Shown: positions 24,943-32,713 of the stretch, piece by piece
Position numbering within the stretch: the first letter of the stretch is position 1
How the letters are laid out: every line of letters starts with the position of its first letter
Origin: JAEUIV01 sp033763795
Lineage (GTDB): Bacteria; Planctomycetota; Phycisphaerae; Phycisphaerales; UBA1924
DNA: 64,000 bases
NCBI GenBank assembly: GCA_033763795.1
Contig: JANRJV010000011.1
Span: forward strand, 62,001-126,000
Direction: 5' to 3'
Made by a program: the position numbers and the translations under genes
Notes under the pieces: model-generated
The model's input: only the letters and a program-made list of their open reading frames with translations
The model's database searches: none
What the model was told of the DNA's origin: nothing

Positions 24943-27333
24943 TCACTCCGCGTCGAGCGCGACGTCCAGCTCCAGCGTCATGGGCTGGTAGCACGCGGCA
25001 TCGTCGCAGGGCTGGAACGCGATGACGAGGAGCGGCCGGCCCGTCCACGCCCCGCTCCGCCGCAGCGTCACGTCCAAGCGCAGCGTCCCCGTGTGCACGA
25101 GCAGCCGCCCCTGTTCCTCAGGGGGAAGCGCGGCGCCGGAGTATGGATCGCCCGGCGGGTAGTCGACGGAAACGTCGACGCCCGAGCCCTCGCGCACCTC
25201 GAGAGAGAGCCCGGTGAGTCCGGGCATGCCGGGCTCGTGCGCGGCGATGTGGAACCCCGGGGCGATGCGCAGCTCCAGGTTCAGCGTGCCGGGCACGGCC
25301 TCCGAGATCGTCAGCCGCTCGGCCGAGGCGAACACGACGACCGGGCTCTCTTCGACGGTGACCGAGTCGGGCTCGTCGGGCGGCGCGATGGAGCTGACGA
25401 GGGCCGCGTCGGTCCGGAGCAGCCGCAGCAGCGCCCGCGTCGAGTTGATGCTGCCGACGGGCGAGGCGGCGACGGCGGGCGAGAGCTGGGCGAGCATGTC
25501 GCGGGCTTTCTCGAGGAAGGGCCTCTCCCCCGTCAGCTCGTAGAAGTCGATGAGAGCGTGGAGCAGCGCGGACGAGCCCGAGGGCATGGCGCCGTCGTGG
25601 GTGGAGCGTGTGCGGACGATGAGGTCCTGCTGGCCGGCGAGGGTGTCGTGGAATCGGCCGGGGACGGCGGGGTCCTCGAAGCGCTGCTGCGCCGCGGTGA
25701 GGAGCTGGCGGGCGTGCTCCAGGGCGGTTCCGAGCGGGGCGTCCAGCGCGACCTCGGCGCGCCGCAGAGCGAGGAGTCCCTCGATGAGCATGGCGTAGTC
25801 TTCGAGGAAGGCGGGTGTCTTGGCGACGCCCGCGCGGGCGGCGCGGAGGAGCCCGCCTCCCTCGCTGCGCATGGAGGCGTGGAGCGCCGACGCGGCGCGC
25901 CGGGCCGACTCGAGGAACGCGGGTTCGCGGAGGGCTTCGGCGGCGCGGGCCAGCCCCGTGATCATCAGGCCGTTCCACGCGGTGATGACCTTGTCGTCGG
26001 TGGCGGGCTGGTCGCGCCGGGCGCGGACGATGAGCAGGCGCGCCGCCAGGTCTTCCAGCTCGCGCGTGAGCTGGGCGGGCTCCTTGCCCTCGAGCCGGGC
26101 CAGCTCGTCGGGGCGTGCGCGGAGGAACAGGACGTTCGAGGGCGGGTCTTCGGGGTGGTGTGGGTCCTGGAAGTTGGGGCCCTGATCCACGCCCAGGAGC
26201 TCGGCGGCGCGGGCGCCGTCGGCGGGCCCGAGGGCCTCGTCGAGCTGCTGGCGCGTCCAGAGGTACGTGAGCCCCTCGCGGTGGTTCACGTCGGCGTCCT
26301 GCGCGGAGCTGAAGGCGCCGTCCGGGAGGGCCATCTCGCGGAGGACGTACGCCGCGGTCGAGCGGATAACGCGCTCGTCGAAGGCGTCGCGGTCCCGCGC
26401 GAAGGCGCGGGCGTAGACGCTCAGGAGCTGCGCGTTGTCGTAGAGCATCTTCTCGAAGTGGGGGACGAGCCAGCGATCGTCGACGCTGTAGCGGTGGAAC
26501 CCGCCGGCGACGTGGTCGTGGATCCCGCCCAGGGCCATGGCGTCGAGCGTGGTGCGCAGGGCGCGCTGCGCGGTCGCGCGTGCGGCGGGGTCGCTCAGCG
26601 CGGGGATCGCTTCGAGGAGGAACTCCAGGTAGACGGGCTGGGGGAACTTTGGCGCCGGGCCGAAGCCGCCTCTCTGGGCGTCGTGCAGCCTCAGCAGCGA
26701 GGCGAGCGCCTGACCGACGGTGCGCTCGCTGAGCGCGACCGGCCGGCGCGCCGAGGCAAGATGCTCGCGCACGGCGTCGGTCACCTGGGCCGCCTGGGCA
26801 AGGACGTCCTCGCGCTGCGTGTTCCACGCGGCGCTGATGTTGCGCAGCACCGCCGGGAACGCGGGCATGCCGTGGCGCGGCTGGGCGGGGAAGTAGGTGC
26901 CCGCGTAGAAGCACTCGAGGCCGGCGTCGTCGGCGGCGCGGGCGCCGGGGGGCGTCAGGAAGGCGCTCATGGGCCAGCCGCCGCGCCCGGTCATGAGCTG
27001 GAGCGCGGTCATGTAGACCTCGTCGAGGTCGGGCCGCTCCTCGCGGTCGACCTTGATGCACACGAAGAGCTCGTTCATCTCGCGGGCGATCGCCTCGCTC
27101 TGGAAGCTCTCGCGCTCCATGACGTGGCACCAGTGGCAGGTTGAGTAGCCCACGGAGAGGAAGATGGGGACTCCCCGCGTGCGGGCCTCCTCGTGGGCCT
27201 CGCGGTTCCAGGGCCGCCAGTCGACGGGGTTGGTGGCGTGCTGGAGGAGGTAGGGGCTGGATTCGCCCGCCAGCCGGTTGGTCCGCGGGGAGGACGCGGC
27301 GGAGGCGGATTTCGGGGCGGGAGGGGCCGACAT
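24943..27333 (-). CDS. Thioredoxin-domain DUF255 protein with C-terminal DsbD-alpha-like domain
   Basis: A 796-residue protein of the YyaL/SPATA20 type. The N-terminal thioredoxin-like domain starts SPYLLQHATNPVDW and has the redox-type motif CHWCHVM. An (alpha/alpha)6-barrel region resembling N-acylglucosamine 2-epimerases follows to about residue 640. The last about 140 residues look like the DsbD N-terminal alpha domain, with GFHIAAHEPG and a conserved FQPCDDAACYQP Cys pair; this is unusual for the family. No signal peptide is seen, which is odd for a DsbD-like domain. The ATG has TAAAGT six bases upstream and no ribosome binding site. Confidence 0.85.
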   Translation of the reverse strand: MSAPPAPKSASAASSPRTNRLAGESSPYLLQHATNPVDWRPWNREAHEEARTRGVPIFLSVGYSTCHWCHVMERESFQSEAIAREMNELFVCIKVDREERPDLDEVYMTALQLMTGRGGWPMSAFLTPPGARAADDAGLECFYAGTYFPAQPRHGMPAFPAVLRNISAAWNTQREDVLAQAAQVTDAVREHLASARRPVALSERTVGQALASLLRLHDAQRGGFGPAPKFPQPVYLEFLLEAIPALSDPAARATAQRALRTTLDAMALGGIHDHVAGGFHRYSVDDRWLVPHFEKMLYDNAQLLSVYARAFARDRDAFDERVIRSTAAYVLREMALPDGAFSSAQDADVNHREGLTYLWTRQQLDEALGPADGARAAELLGVDQGPNFQDPHHPEDPPSNVLFLRARPDELARLEGKEPAQLTRELEDLAARLLIVRARRDQPATDDKVITAWNGLMITGLARAAEALREPAFLESARRAASALHASMRSEGGGLLRAARAGVAKTPAFLEDYAMLIEGLLALRRAEVALDAPLGTALEHARQLLTAAQQRFEDPAVPGRFHDTLAGQQDLIVRTRSTHDGAMPSGSSALLHALIDFYELTGERPFLEKARDMLAQLSPAVAASPVGSINSTRALLRLLRTDAALVSSIAPPDEPDSVTVEESPVVVFASAERLTISEAVPGTLNLELRIAPGFHIAAHEPGMPGLTGLSLEVREGSGVDVSVDYPPGDPYSGAALPPEEQGRLLVHTGTLRLDVTLRRSGAWTGRPLLVIAFQPCDDAACYQPMTLELDVALDAE

Positions 27334-27339
27334 GTTGCC

Positions 27340-27345
27340 ACTTTA
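27340..27345 (-). promoter_or_regulatory. -10 hexamer TAAAGT of the DUF255 gene (leaderless)
   Basis: TAAAGT on the minus strand ends exactly six bases before the ATG at 27333, without a ribosome binding site. Confidence 0.55.
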
Positions 27346-27400
27346 GACCCGCGGGCGGCCCGCCCATCCGAACAAAGGGCGATCGGCGGGCCGGATTTCC

Positions 27401-27429
27401 TTGAACATGTCAGATTCGGGTGCTATCCT
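27401..27429 (+). promoter_or_regulatory. Promoter of rpmB (TTGAAC-N17-TATCCT)
   Basis: A sigma70-type promoter: TTGAAC at 27401-27406, a 17-base spacer and TATCCT at 27424-27429. It lies 63 bases before the L28 start. The full -35/-10 pair contrasts with the -10-only promoters of many neighbours. Confidence 0.75.
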
Positions 27430-27492
27430 CTCCGCCCCTGATCAAAGGCCGACGAAGGCCGGCGACGGGCCGATTCAGCGGAGCCGACGACC

Positions 27493-27777
27493 ATGCCTGC
27501 GACCTGCATCTTCACCGGCAAGAAGACCACCTTCGGCAACCGCATTACCCGCAGCGGCGCCGCGATCAAGACCGGCGGCTTCGGTCTGAAGACCTCGGGC
27601 ATCGCGCGTCGGAAGTTCAAGCCCAATCTTCACAAGATGACGATCCTCCTCGACGGCAAGCCCGTCCGGGCCACCGTCTCCGCCAAGGCGATCAAGACGG
27701 GCCTGGTCGTGAAGCCCCTCAAGAGGAAGTACGGCTACACCCGCCAGCAGAAGCTCGCGGGCAACGCCGCTCACTGA
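27493..27777 (+). CDS. rpmB: 50S ribosomal protein L28
   Basis: A 94-residue basic ribosomal protein. The N-terminal C-x-F-T-G-K-K-T-x-x-G-N motif (CIFTGKKTTFGNRIT) and the FKPNLHK segment are diagnostic for L28. The second Cys of zinc-binding L28 forms is absent. It is a single gene with its own strong promoter and a leader of about 60 bases. RpmG (L33), its frequent partner, is not adjacent. The stop overlaps the stop of the convergent serine hydrolase by seven bases. Codons end largely in C, as expected for high expression. Confidence 0.95.
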   Translation: MPATCIFTGKKTTFGNRITRSGAAIKTGGFGLKTSGIARRKFKPNLHKMTILLDGKPVRATVSAKAIKTGLVVKPLKRKYGYTRQQKLAGNAAH

Positions 27778-28979
27778 TCGTCCGCGGCCTCGGGCCCGTA
27801 GGCCTCGATCAATCGCTGCTCGACCGCGCGGACGGCGTCCGTCACGCGGGGCGTTCCGCTGTTCACGGCGATCACCACACCCAGGTTCCACTCCGGGATG
27901 AGCGTCACCGTCGCGTAGAAGGTGCCGGCGCTGCCCGAGTGGGTCTGGAAGGCGACGCCGTCGCGCTCCCCCGCGGCCCAGCCCATGGCGTAGCTCCGCT
28001 CGCCGAGGGGCGTGTGGAGCTTCGTGAAACTCTGGGCGGAGATGGTGAGTCCGCGGGGCGAGGCGCCGGTGCGCATGCCGCGGAGATGCAGGATGCCGAA
28101 GCGGGCCCAGTCGTCGATGCTGGCGTGGACATCTCCCGCGGGAGCGAGGGCAGCCTGCAGGCGATACTGGGCGTTGAGCGCCATGGGGCTGGGGGCGTCG
28201 GGGGCGCCCCAGTGGCCGCGCGGGCGGTCGGGCTGCTCGTCGGTGGCGGGCCAGCCGAAGCCGGCGGTGGTCATCGCCAGCGGGGCGAAGAGGCGCTCGC
28301 GCATGAGCATGCGCCACGGGGCCTTGGCGGCGCGTTCCATCATGGCGGCGGCCAGGCCATAGCCGCCGTTGGAGTAGAGGAATGACGAGCCCGGCTCGTG
28401 GACCGGCGGGTCCGATGTGACGAGCCTGACGAACGCGGCGGTCTGGTCCTCGAGCGAATTATCCAGCGAACGCAGCTTCACCGACTCGGGCGCGGCTCCG
28501 CTCGTGAACGCGGGCACGCCCGCGCGGTGCGTCAGCAGCTGCTCGAGCGTGACGCCCGCGTAGCTCCCCTGCATCGACGGCGCGATGTCGGGGAAGACCT
28601 CGCCCAACGTCGAGTCCCAGCGGATCACTCCTTCGTCGACGAGCGCGGCGGCGAGCGTGGCGGTCATCGCCTTGGTGCACGAGCCCAGGTGGAAGGGGTC
28701 GGTGATCTCGACCGCCGCTTCCTGGCCCCGGACACGTGTGCCGGCCGCCTCGGAAGCGACGATGCCCTCATCGGTGAAGACCGCGGCGGCGATGCCCGGC
28801 ACCGCCGGAGCCTTGAGCGCCTCGAGCAGCGCCTCGCGGAGAGCCTGAGGCCTGAGGGCGACTGCGGCCGCCCCCGTCTGGGCAGGCTGGGCCGGCTCAT
28901 CGGGCCTTGCGAAGCAGTGGGGGGCGGGGATCGTCGCGAGCCCGAGGGCGGCGACGACGGCAAAGACGCGATGCGTCAT
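27771..28979 (-). CDS. Exported serine hydrolase of the beta-lactamase class C / esterase family
   Basis: A 402-residue protein with an N-terminal signal peptide (about residues 1-24, CFA|R). It has the class C beta-lactamase/DD-peptidase-like fold. The catalytic S-x-x-K is SCTK near residue 100, and the Y-x-N motif is YSNGG. A C-terminal HSG motif (THSGSAG) replaces KTG. Family members are mostly esterases or peptidases, so true beta-lactamase activity should not be assumed. The start lies three bases after the stop of the upstream secreted-protein gene, which suggests one transcript running from rpmH. Confidence 0.85.
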   Translation of the reverse strand: MTHRVFAVVAALGLATIPAPHCFARPDEPAQPAQTGAAAVALRPQALREALLEALKAPAVPGIAAAVFTDEGIVASEAAGTRVRGQEAAVEITDPFHLGSCTKAMTATLAAALVDEGVIRWDSTLGEVFPDIAPSMQGSYAGVTLEQLLTHRAGVPAFTSGAAPESVKLRSLDNSLEDQTAAFVRLVTSDPPVHEPGSSFLYSNGGYGLAAAMMERAAKAPWRMLMRERLFAPLAMTTAGFGWPATDEQPDRPRGHWGAPDAPSPMALNAQYRLQAALAPAGDVHASIDDWARFGILHLRGMRTGASPRGLTISAQSFTKLHTPLGERSYAMGWAAGERDGVAFQTHSGSAGTFYATVTLIPEWNLGVVIAVNSGTPRVTDAVRAVEQRLIEAYGPEAADDQ

Positions 28980-28982
28980 GTG

Positions 28983-29906
28983 TCAGTCCTGGAGGCGGGC
29001 GACGTGCAGCCGACGGATGTTTTCGGTGCGGACCTCGAGGTTCTCGCCGGGCGAGGTCTGGACGGCCCACGTGGTGGTCGCGAGGATCTGGCCCATGATG
29101 CGGCTCTGCAGATCCCAGACCGCTTCGCCCGTGACCGCCAGGCTGTCGAGCTTCGCGCTGACGGGGTCGCCCGAGCGCTGCGGCTGGAGGGTCGCGGTGC
29201 CCGAGAGCTCGACGCGGGCGATCTGGCCCGGCTGGATCTCGCGGACGACGAACTCCGTCGAGATGTTCATGGGCTGGTCCACGCCGAAGAGCACGGGGCT
29301 CTCGGACGGGATCGACCAGCGCGTGCCCACGGCGGCGGCGGTCTCGGCGGTTCCCATCGAGACGACGGGCAGCAGGCGCGGGCCGATCCACTCGGGCATG
29401 AAGAACTGGCGACCGATGCCGGCGAAGTCGACGTCGGGGATGAGCGACTGATCGGGCGTCCTGACCTCGCGGAGGCGGCCGCTCGTATCGAGGCTCACGC
29501 GGATCGGCTTGTTGAGCAGGGGCAGGAGGACCGGGGCGAGCTCGTTGCCGGCGGCTTCATCGGCCGGAGCGCCGGTGTCGAACGCGGGGTTGCGCTTGGC
29601 GGTCGGGTGCTGCGAGACGAACTTCACGCGGTCGAAGGTCACTTCATAAACCGGTCCCTCGGGCTCGGCGGGGAGCGACTTCACGCGCATCAGGACGTCC
29701 GACTGCATCACGTGCAGCTGCGAGCCGCCGGGCAGGCTCTTGGACATCGTGCGGATCTCCAGGCGCTCGGAGAGGCCGAAGCGGTAGCTGGAGCCCTCCT
29801 TGGGCCCGGGAGAGAGGTCGGCGTTCTGCGCGAAGACGGTCGCGGCTGCGAAGGAAACCAGCGCGAAGGCGGCGGCGAGAGCGGGGCGGCGAAGAGCCAT
29901 GGTCAT
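28983..29906 (-). CDS. Secreted protein of unknown function (DUF6263-like)
   Basis: A 307-residue protein with a clear signal peptide (cleavage near Ala26, VFA|Q) and a mature part dominated by beta strands. It has phrases such as GSSYRFGLSERLEIRTM, VTFDRVKF and KPIRVSLDTSGRL. This resembles the DUF6263-type planctomycete proteins, a comparison made from memory. No catalytic residues are evident. It sits 27 bases after sucC and three bases before the serine hydrolase, so it is part of that transcript. The start could also be the ATG two codons later. Confidence 0.7.
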   Translation of the reverse strand: MTMALRRPALAAAFALVSFAAATVFAQNADLSPGPKEGSSYRFGLSERLEIRTMSKSLPGGSQLHVMQSDVLMRVKSLPAEPEGPVYEVTFDRVKFVSQHPTAKRNPAFDTGAPADEAAGNELAPVLLPLLNKPIRVSLDTSGRLREVRTPDQSLIPDVDFAGIGRQFFMPEWIGPRLLPVVSMGTAETAAAVGTRWSIPSESPVLFGVDQPMNISTEFVVREIQPGQIARVELSGTATLQPQRSGDPVSAKLDSLAVTGEAVWDLQSRIMGQILATTTWAVQTSPGENLEVRTENIRRLHVARLQD

Positions 29907-29933
29907 GAACTCCCTTGGGCGGCCGCCGAACTC

Positions 29934-31157
29934 TCAGGCGGCTCGGGCGGCGGCCACGGCTTCAACGATCTTCCGTGCGGCGTCCCCCAGATCATCGGCC
30001 GGTTGCATCGACGGGATCTCGGACCTCGCCGCCGCCAGGATCTTTTTCCCGGCGTCCACATTCGTACCTTCCAGGCGGACCACCAGTGGCACCCTGAAGC
30101 CCACTTCCTTCGCGGCGTTCACCACCGCCTGCGCGATCACGTCGCAGCGCATGATCCCGCCGAAGATGTTCACCAGCACGCCCTTGACGGCGTGGTCGGC
30201 GAGGATGATCCGGAACGCCTCGGTGACGGCCTCTTCCGAGGCGCCCCCGCCCACGTCGAGGAAGTTGGCCGGCTCGCCCCCGTGGTGCTTGATGATGTCC
30301 ATCGTCGCCATCGCCAGGCCCGCGCCGTTGACGAGGCACCCGATGTTGCCCGCCAGCGCGATGTACGTCAGGCCCGAGCGCGACGCGCGCAGCTCGGCCT
30401 GGTTCTCCTCCGCCGGGTCGAAGAGGGCCGACAGGTCCTTGTGCCGGAACAGCGCGTTGTCGTCGAAGTTGAACTTGGCGTCGATCGCCAGCACGCGTCC
30501 CTCGGGCTCGGCGGGGGTGGAGGGCGTGACGATCAGCGGGTTGATCTCGGCGAGCGAGCAGTCCTTGTCGGTGTAGAGCTTGGCCAGGGCGAGCATGATC
30601 TTCGTCGCCTGGTTTACCTGCGAGCCGTGGAAGCCCAGCCGGTACGCGACGTTGCGCGCCTGGAAGGGCTGGAGCCCCATCAGCGGATGGATGGGCTCCT
30701 TGACGATCGCCGAGGGGTCGCGGCGGGCCACTTCCTCGATCTCGACGCCGCCCTCGGACGAGGCGATGAGGACGTTGCGGCGCGTGGCGCGGTCGGTGGT
30801 GATCGCCAGGTAGTACTCCTTGGCGATATCGACGCCCGCGGCGATGAGCAGCTTCTTGACCTCGAGGCCCTCGGGCCCGGTCTGCGGCGAGTGCATGCGG
30901 TGGGTGAGCATGAAGCGGGCGGCCTCGGTCGCCTCCTCGGGCGATCGGACGAGCTTCACGAACCCGGCCTTGCCGCGGCCGCCGGCGTGCACCTGCGCCT
31001 TGACGACCGCCAGCCCGTGATCGCCCAGCCCGGCTTCGGCGACGACGCGCTTGTAGGCCGACGCGGCGTGATCGACGAACTGGATGACGGTGCCCGCGGG
31101 CACGGGGATACCGGCGTCGGCCAGAAGCTGCCGCGCCTGGTGCTCATGGATCTTCAT
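29934..31157 (-). CDS. sucC: Succinate-CoA ligase beta subunit
   Basis: A 407-residue ADP- or GDP-forming subunit of the citric-acid-cycle enzyme that links succinyl-CoA cleavage to nucleotide phosphorylation. Seen: the ATP-grasp N-terminus MKIHEHQARQLL; the KAQVHAGGRGKAG nucleotide-binding segment; CSLAEINPL; and the C-terminal NFLDVGGGA, LVNIFGGIMRCD and RLEGTN motifs. SucD, usually the next gene, is missing here. The ATG is preferred to a TTG two codons upstream, and GGAG lies about 10 bases before it. It follows rpmH by 44 bases with no terminator between. Confidence 0.95.
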   Translation of the reverse strand: MKIHEHQARQLLADAGIPVPAGTVIQFVDHAASAYKRVVAEAGLGDHGLAVVKAQVHAGGRGKAGFVKLVRSPEEATEAARFMLTHRMHSPQTGPEGLEVKKLLIAAGVDIAKEYYLAITTDRATRRNVLIASSEGGVEIEEVARRDPSAIVKEPIHPLMGLQPFQARNVAYRLGFHGSQVNQATKIMLALAKLYTDKDCSLAEINPLIVTPSTPAEPEGRVLAIDAKFNFDDNALFRHKDLSALFDPAEENQAELRASRSGLTYIALAGNIGCLVNGAGLAMATMDIIKHHGGEPANFLDVGGGASEEAVTEAFRIILADHAVKGVLVNIFGGIMRCDVIAQAVVNAAKEVGFRVPLVVRLEGTNVDAGKKILAAARSEIPSMQPADDLGDAARKIVEAVAAARAA

Positions 31158-31201
31158 CGCCAAGTGGCTCCGGCGGGTGCGTCAGCGAGCACGCGACGTC
31201 T

Positions 31202-31342
31202 TTATTTGTCCGCGGTGTTCAGCGTGCGACCGGCGCGGCGGCGGCGATTGATGAGCTTGCGCCCGCTGCGCGTCTTCATCCGGGCACGGAACCCGATGGA
31301 GCGCTTCCGCTTGATCCGGCTGGTCTTGTGGGGGTAATGCAT
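31202..31342 (-). CDS. rpmH: 50S ribosomal protein L34
   Basis: A 46-residue basic ribosomal protein. The core KRKRSIGFRARMKTRSGRK (with GFRARM-T--GR) is diagnostic. The first residues, MHYPHKTSRI, replace the usual MKRTYQPS and suggest a lineage-specific N-terminus. In many bacteria rpmH sits beside rnpA and dnaA near the origin; here it leads a transcript into sucC. A good promoter lies about 150 bases upstream. Longer frame extensions exist, but the ATG used here gives the normal L34 length. Confidence 0.93.
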   Translation of the reverse strand: MHYPHKTSRIKRKRSIGFRARMKTRSGRKLINRRRRAGRTLNTADK

Positions 31343-31495
31343 GGACGCCTCGATCGACGGTTGAGTGAAGCGAACGGTCGGGCGAAAGACGGCCGACCGG
31401 TCGTGAAGGGCGGAAAGCATACCGCCCCACGCGCCGCTTGGCGACCCCTCCGGGGCCTCACTTCAGACTCCACGGGGCGCCACATTCCAAACAGA

Positions 31496-31524
31496 ATCCT
31501 ATCAGACGTCCGCCGGGCTGGCAA
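31496..31524 (-). promoter_or_regulatory. Promoter of rpmH (TTGCCA-N17-TAGGAT)
   Basis: On the minus strand, TTGCCA (31524-31519), a 17-base spacer and TAGGAT (31501-31496) make a good sigma70-type promoter. The leader would be about 150 bases. The -35 overlaps one arm of the 109-bp inverted-repeat element at 31516-31624. Confidence 0.75.
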
Positions 31525-31624
31525 CATGCGAAGACGTGGTGCGTTTGGGCCACACGCCGCTGGCTCAATGGCCTTTTGTCGATAGTCTTCATGAGTCGGA
31601 GGATGGTCCTCCGAGTTGCCAGCC
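31516..31624. repeat. 109-bp structured element with perfect 10-bp terminal inverted repeats
   Basis: GGCTGGCAAC (31516-31525) and GTTGCCAGCC (31615-31624) are perfect inverted repeats. Nested inside are GAAGAC/GTCTTC (31530-31535 and 31585-31590), GGCCA/TGGCC around 31549-31572, and a perfect 8-bp hairpin TCGGAGGA-TGG-TCCTCCGA (31596-31614) that abuts the right arm. As RNA this folds into a closed multibranch structure. It could be a small RNA, a regulatory leader or a miniature mobile element. Confidence 0.5.
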
Positions 31625-31885
31625 GCGCGTGCCAAGCTGCCGTTGCCCCCCTCCGGCGTCCCTCGCATTTTTCGGGCTTCCTCGGGGATGGGTGTTCGGA
31701 GACGACGGCTTCGCCCTCGCGTCTGACTTGGATCCGGGCTCACCCCGCGCCCCCCGGGCGCCGGGAGGGCCGTGGCGTCGGCGCCCGCGCCGGCTCCCCT
31801 CGCGGCGGAGCGGAAGGCGGTCTCGCCCGAGCCCGGCTGAGCCCACTGGCAGAGCGCGGCTGTCGCCGCGCGGCGGAGAGTCCGC

Positions 31886-32713
31886 GTGAGGATCGAAGCT
31901 TCGGTTCTGGAAGAGGCGCAGCGGATCCTGGGCTACCGGTTCCGGGACCTCTCGCTGCTCGAGACCGCGCTGACGCACGCTTCGATCGCCGACTCGCGTG
32001 TCGAGTCGAACGAACGGCTGGAGTTCCTGGGCGACTCCGTGCTGGGCACCATCGTGTGCCACTATCTCTACGAGAACTTCCCCGACCTGCTCGAGGGCGA
32101 CCTCACGAAGATCAAGTCCGCGGTCGTCTCCCGGCGGATGTGCGCGCGGATCGCGACGGAGCTGGGCCTCGACCGCCTGCTGCTGCTGGGCAAGGGGATG
32201 ATGACGCGTCAGGCGATGCCCGCGTCGCTCTCGGCGGCGGTGCTGGAAGCCGTGATCGGCGCCGTGTACCACGACTGCGCGCCGCACGCCGACGGGGCCA
32301 AGACGGTCGGCGCCTTCCTGCTGCCGCTGCTCGCGCCGCACATCGATCAGGCCGCGTCAAGCGGCCACCAGCAGAACTTCAAAAGCGTGCTCCAGCAGTT
32401 CGCGCAGAAACACTTCGAGCTGGCGCCCATGTACGTGCTGCTCGACGAGAAGGGGCCCGATCACGCCAAGTGCTTCGAGGTCTGCGTGGAGATCGGCGCT
32501 CGGCGCTTCCCCTCGTGCTGGGCCTCCAGCAAGAAGCAGTCCGAGCAGCTCGCGGCGCTGCGGGCGCTCGAAGAGCTGGGCCTCATCACGCGCACGGGCG
32601 ACGGCCAGGCGGTCTACGTGGGCGACGCGGCCGACGCCGGCGCCGAGGTCCACGCGCAGGGCCATGAGCGGAGCGACGACTCGGGCGAGTATTACTCCCC
32701 GCCCGGCCGCTGA
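31886..32713 (+). CDS. rnc: Ribonuclease III
   Basis: A 275-residue double-strand-specific endoribonuclease for rRNA processing and RNA turnover. The signature NERLEFLGDSVLG lies near residues 42-54 and holds the catalytic acidic residues. The second acidic site is in the LEAVIGAVYHD stretch. A dsRNA-binding domain follows (SVLQQFAQKHFELAP to the end), with a C-terminal extension of about 35 residues rich in Asp, Glu, Gly and Ser. The GTG start has GGAG seven bases upstream. The 3' end overlaps the convergent lipoprotein gene by about 22 bases. Confidence 0.93.
   Translation: MRIEASVLEEAQRILGYRFRDLSLLETALTHASIADSRVESNERLEFLGDSVLGTIVCHYLYENFPDLLEGDLTKIKSAVVSRRMCARIATELGLDRLLLLGKGMMTRQAMPASLSAAVLEAVIGAVYHDCAPHADGAKTVGAFLLPLLAPHIDQAASSGHQQNFKSVLQQFAQKHFELAPMYVLLDEKGPDHAKCFEVCVEIGARRFPSCWASSKKQSEQLAALRALEELGLITRTGDGQAVYVGDAADAGAEVHAQGHERSDDSGEYYSPPGR

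Larger units (their letters stand above)
31343..31885. other. 543-bp gap between rpmH and rnc
   Basis: I see no convincing gene here. Reading frames exist on both strands, but they have Arg/Pro/Ser-rich, shadow-like composition. The gap holds the rpmH promoter, the 109-bp inverted-repeat element, and a GGAG ribosome binding site (31875-31878) for rnc. Confidence 0.5.

Noticed and set aside
27771..28979. Antibiotic-resistance beta-lactamase
   Set aside because: The S-x-x-K and Y-x-N motifs place it in the broad class C-like family, but the KTG motif is HSG, as in esterases and peptidases. Resistance cannot be claimed.
31202..31885. rpmH region as a chromosome origin
   Set aside because: rpmH often lies near oriC, but no dnaA, rnpA, DnaA-box cluster or AT-rich unwinding region is visible, and the strand-composition switch has the opposite sign.
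31536..31889. Possible 117-codon plus-strand gene between rpmH and rnc
   Set aside because: Composition is Pro/Arg/Ser-rich without hydrophobic or motif structure. It has no ribosome binding site and runs across the structured repeat element into the rnc start.
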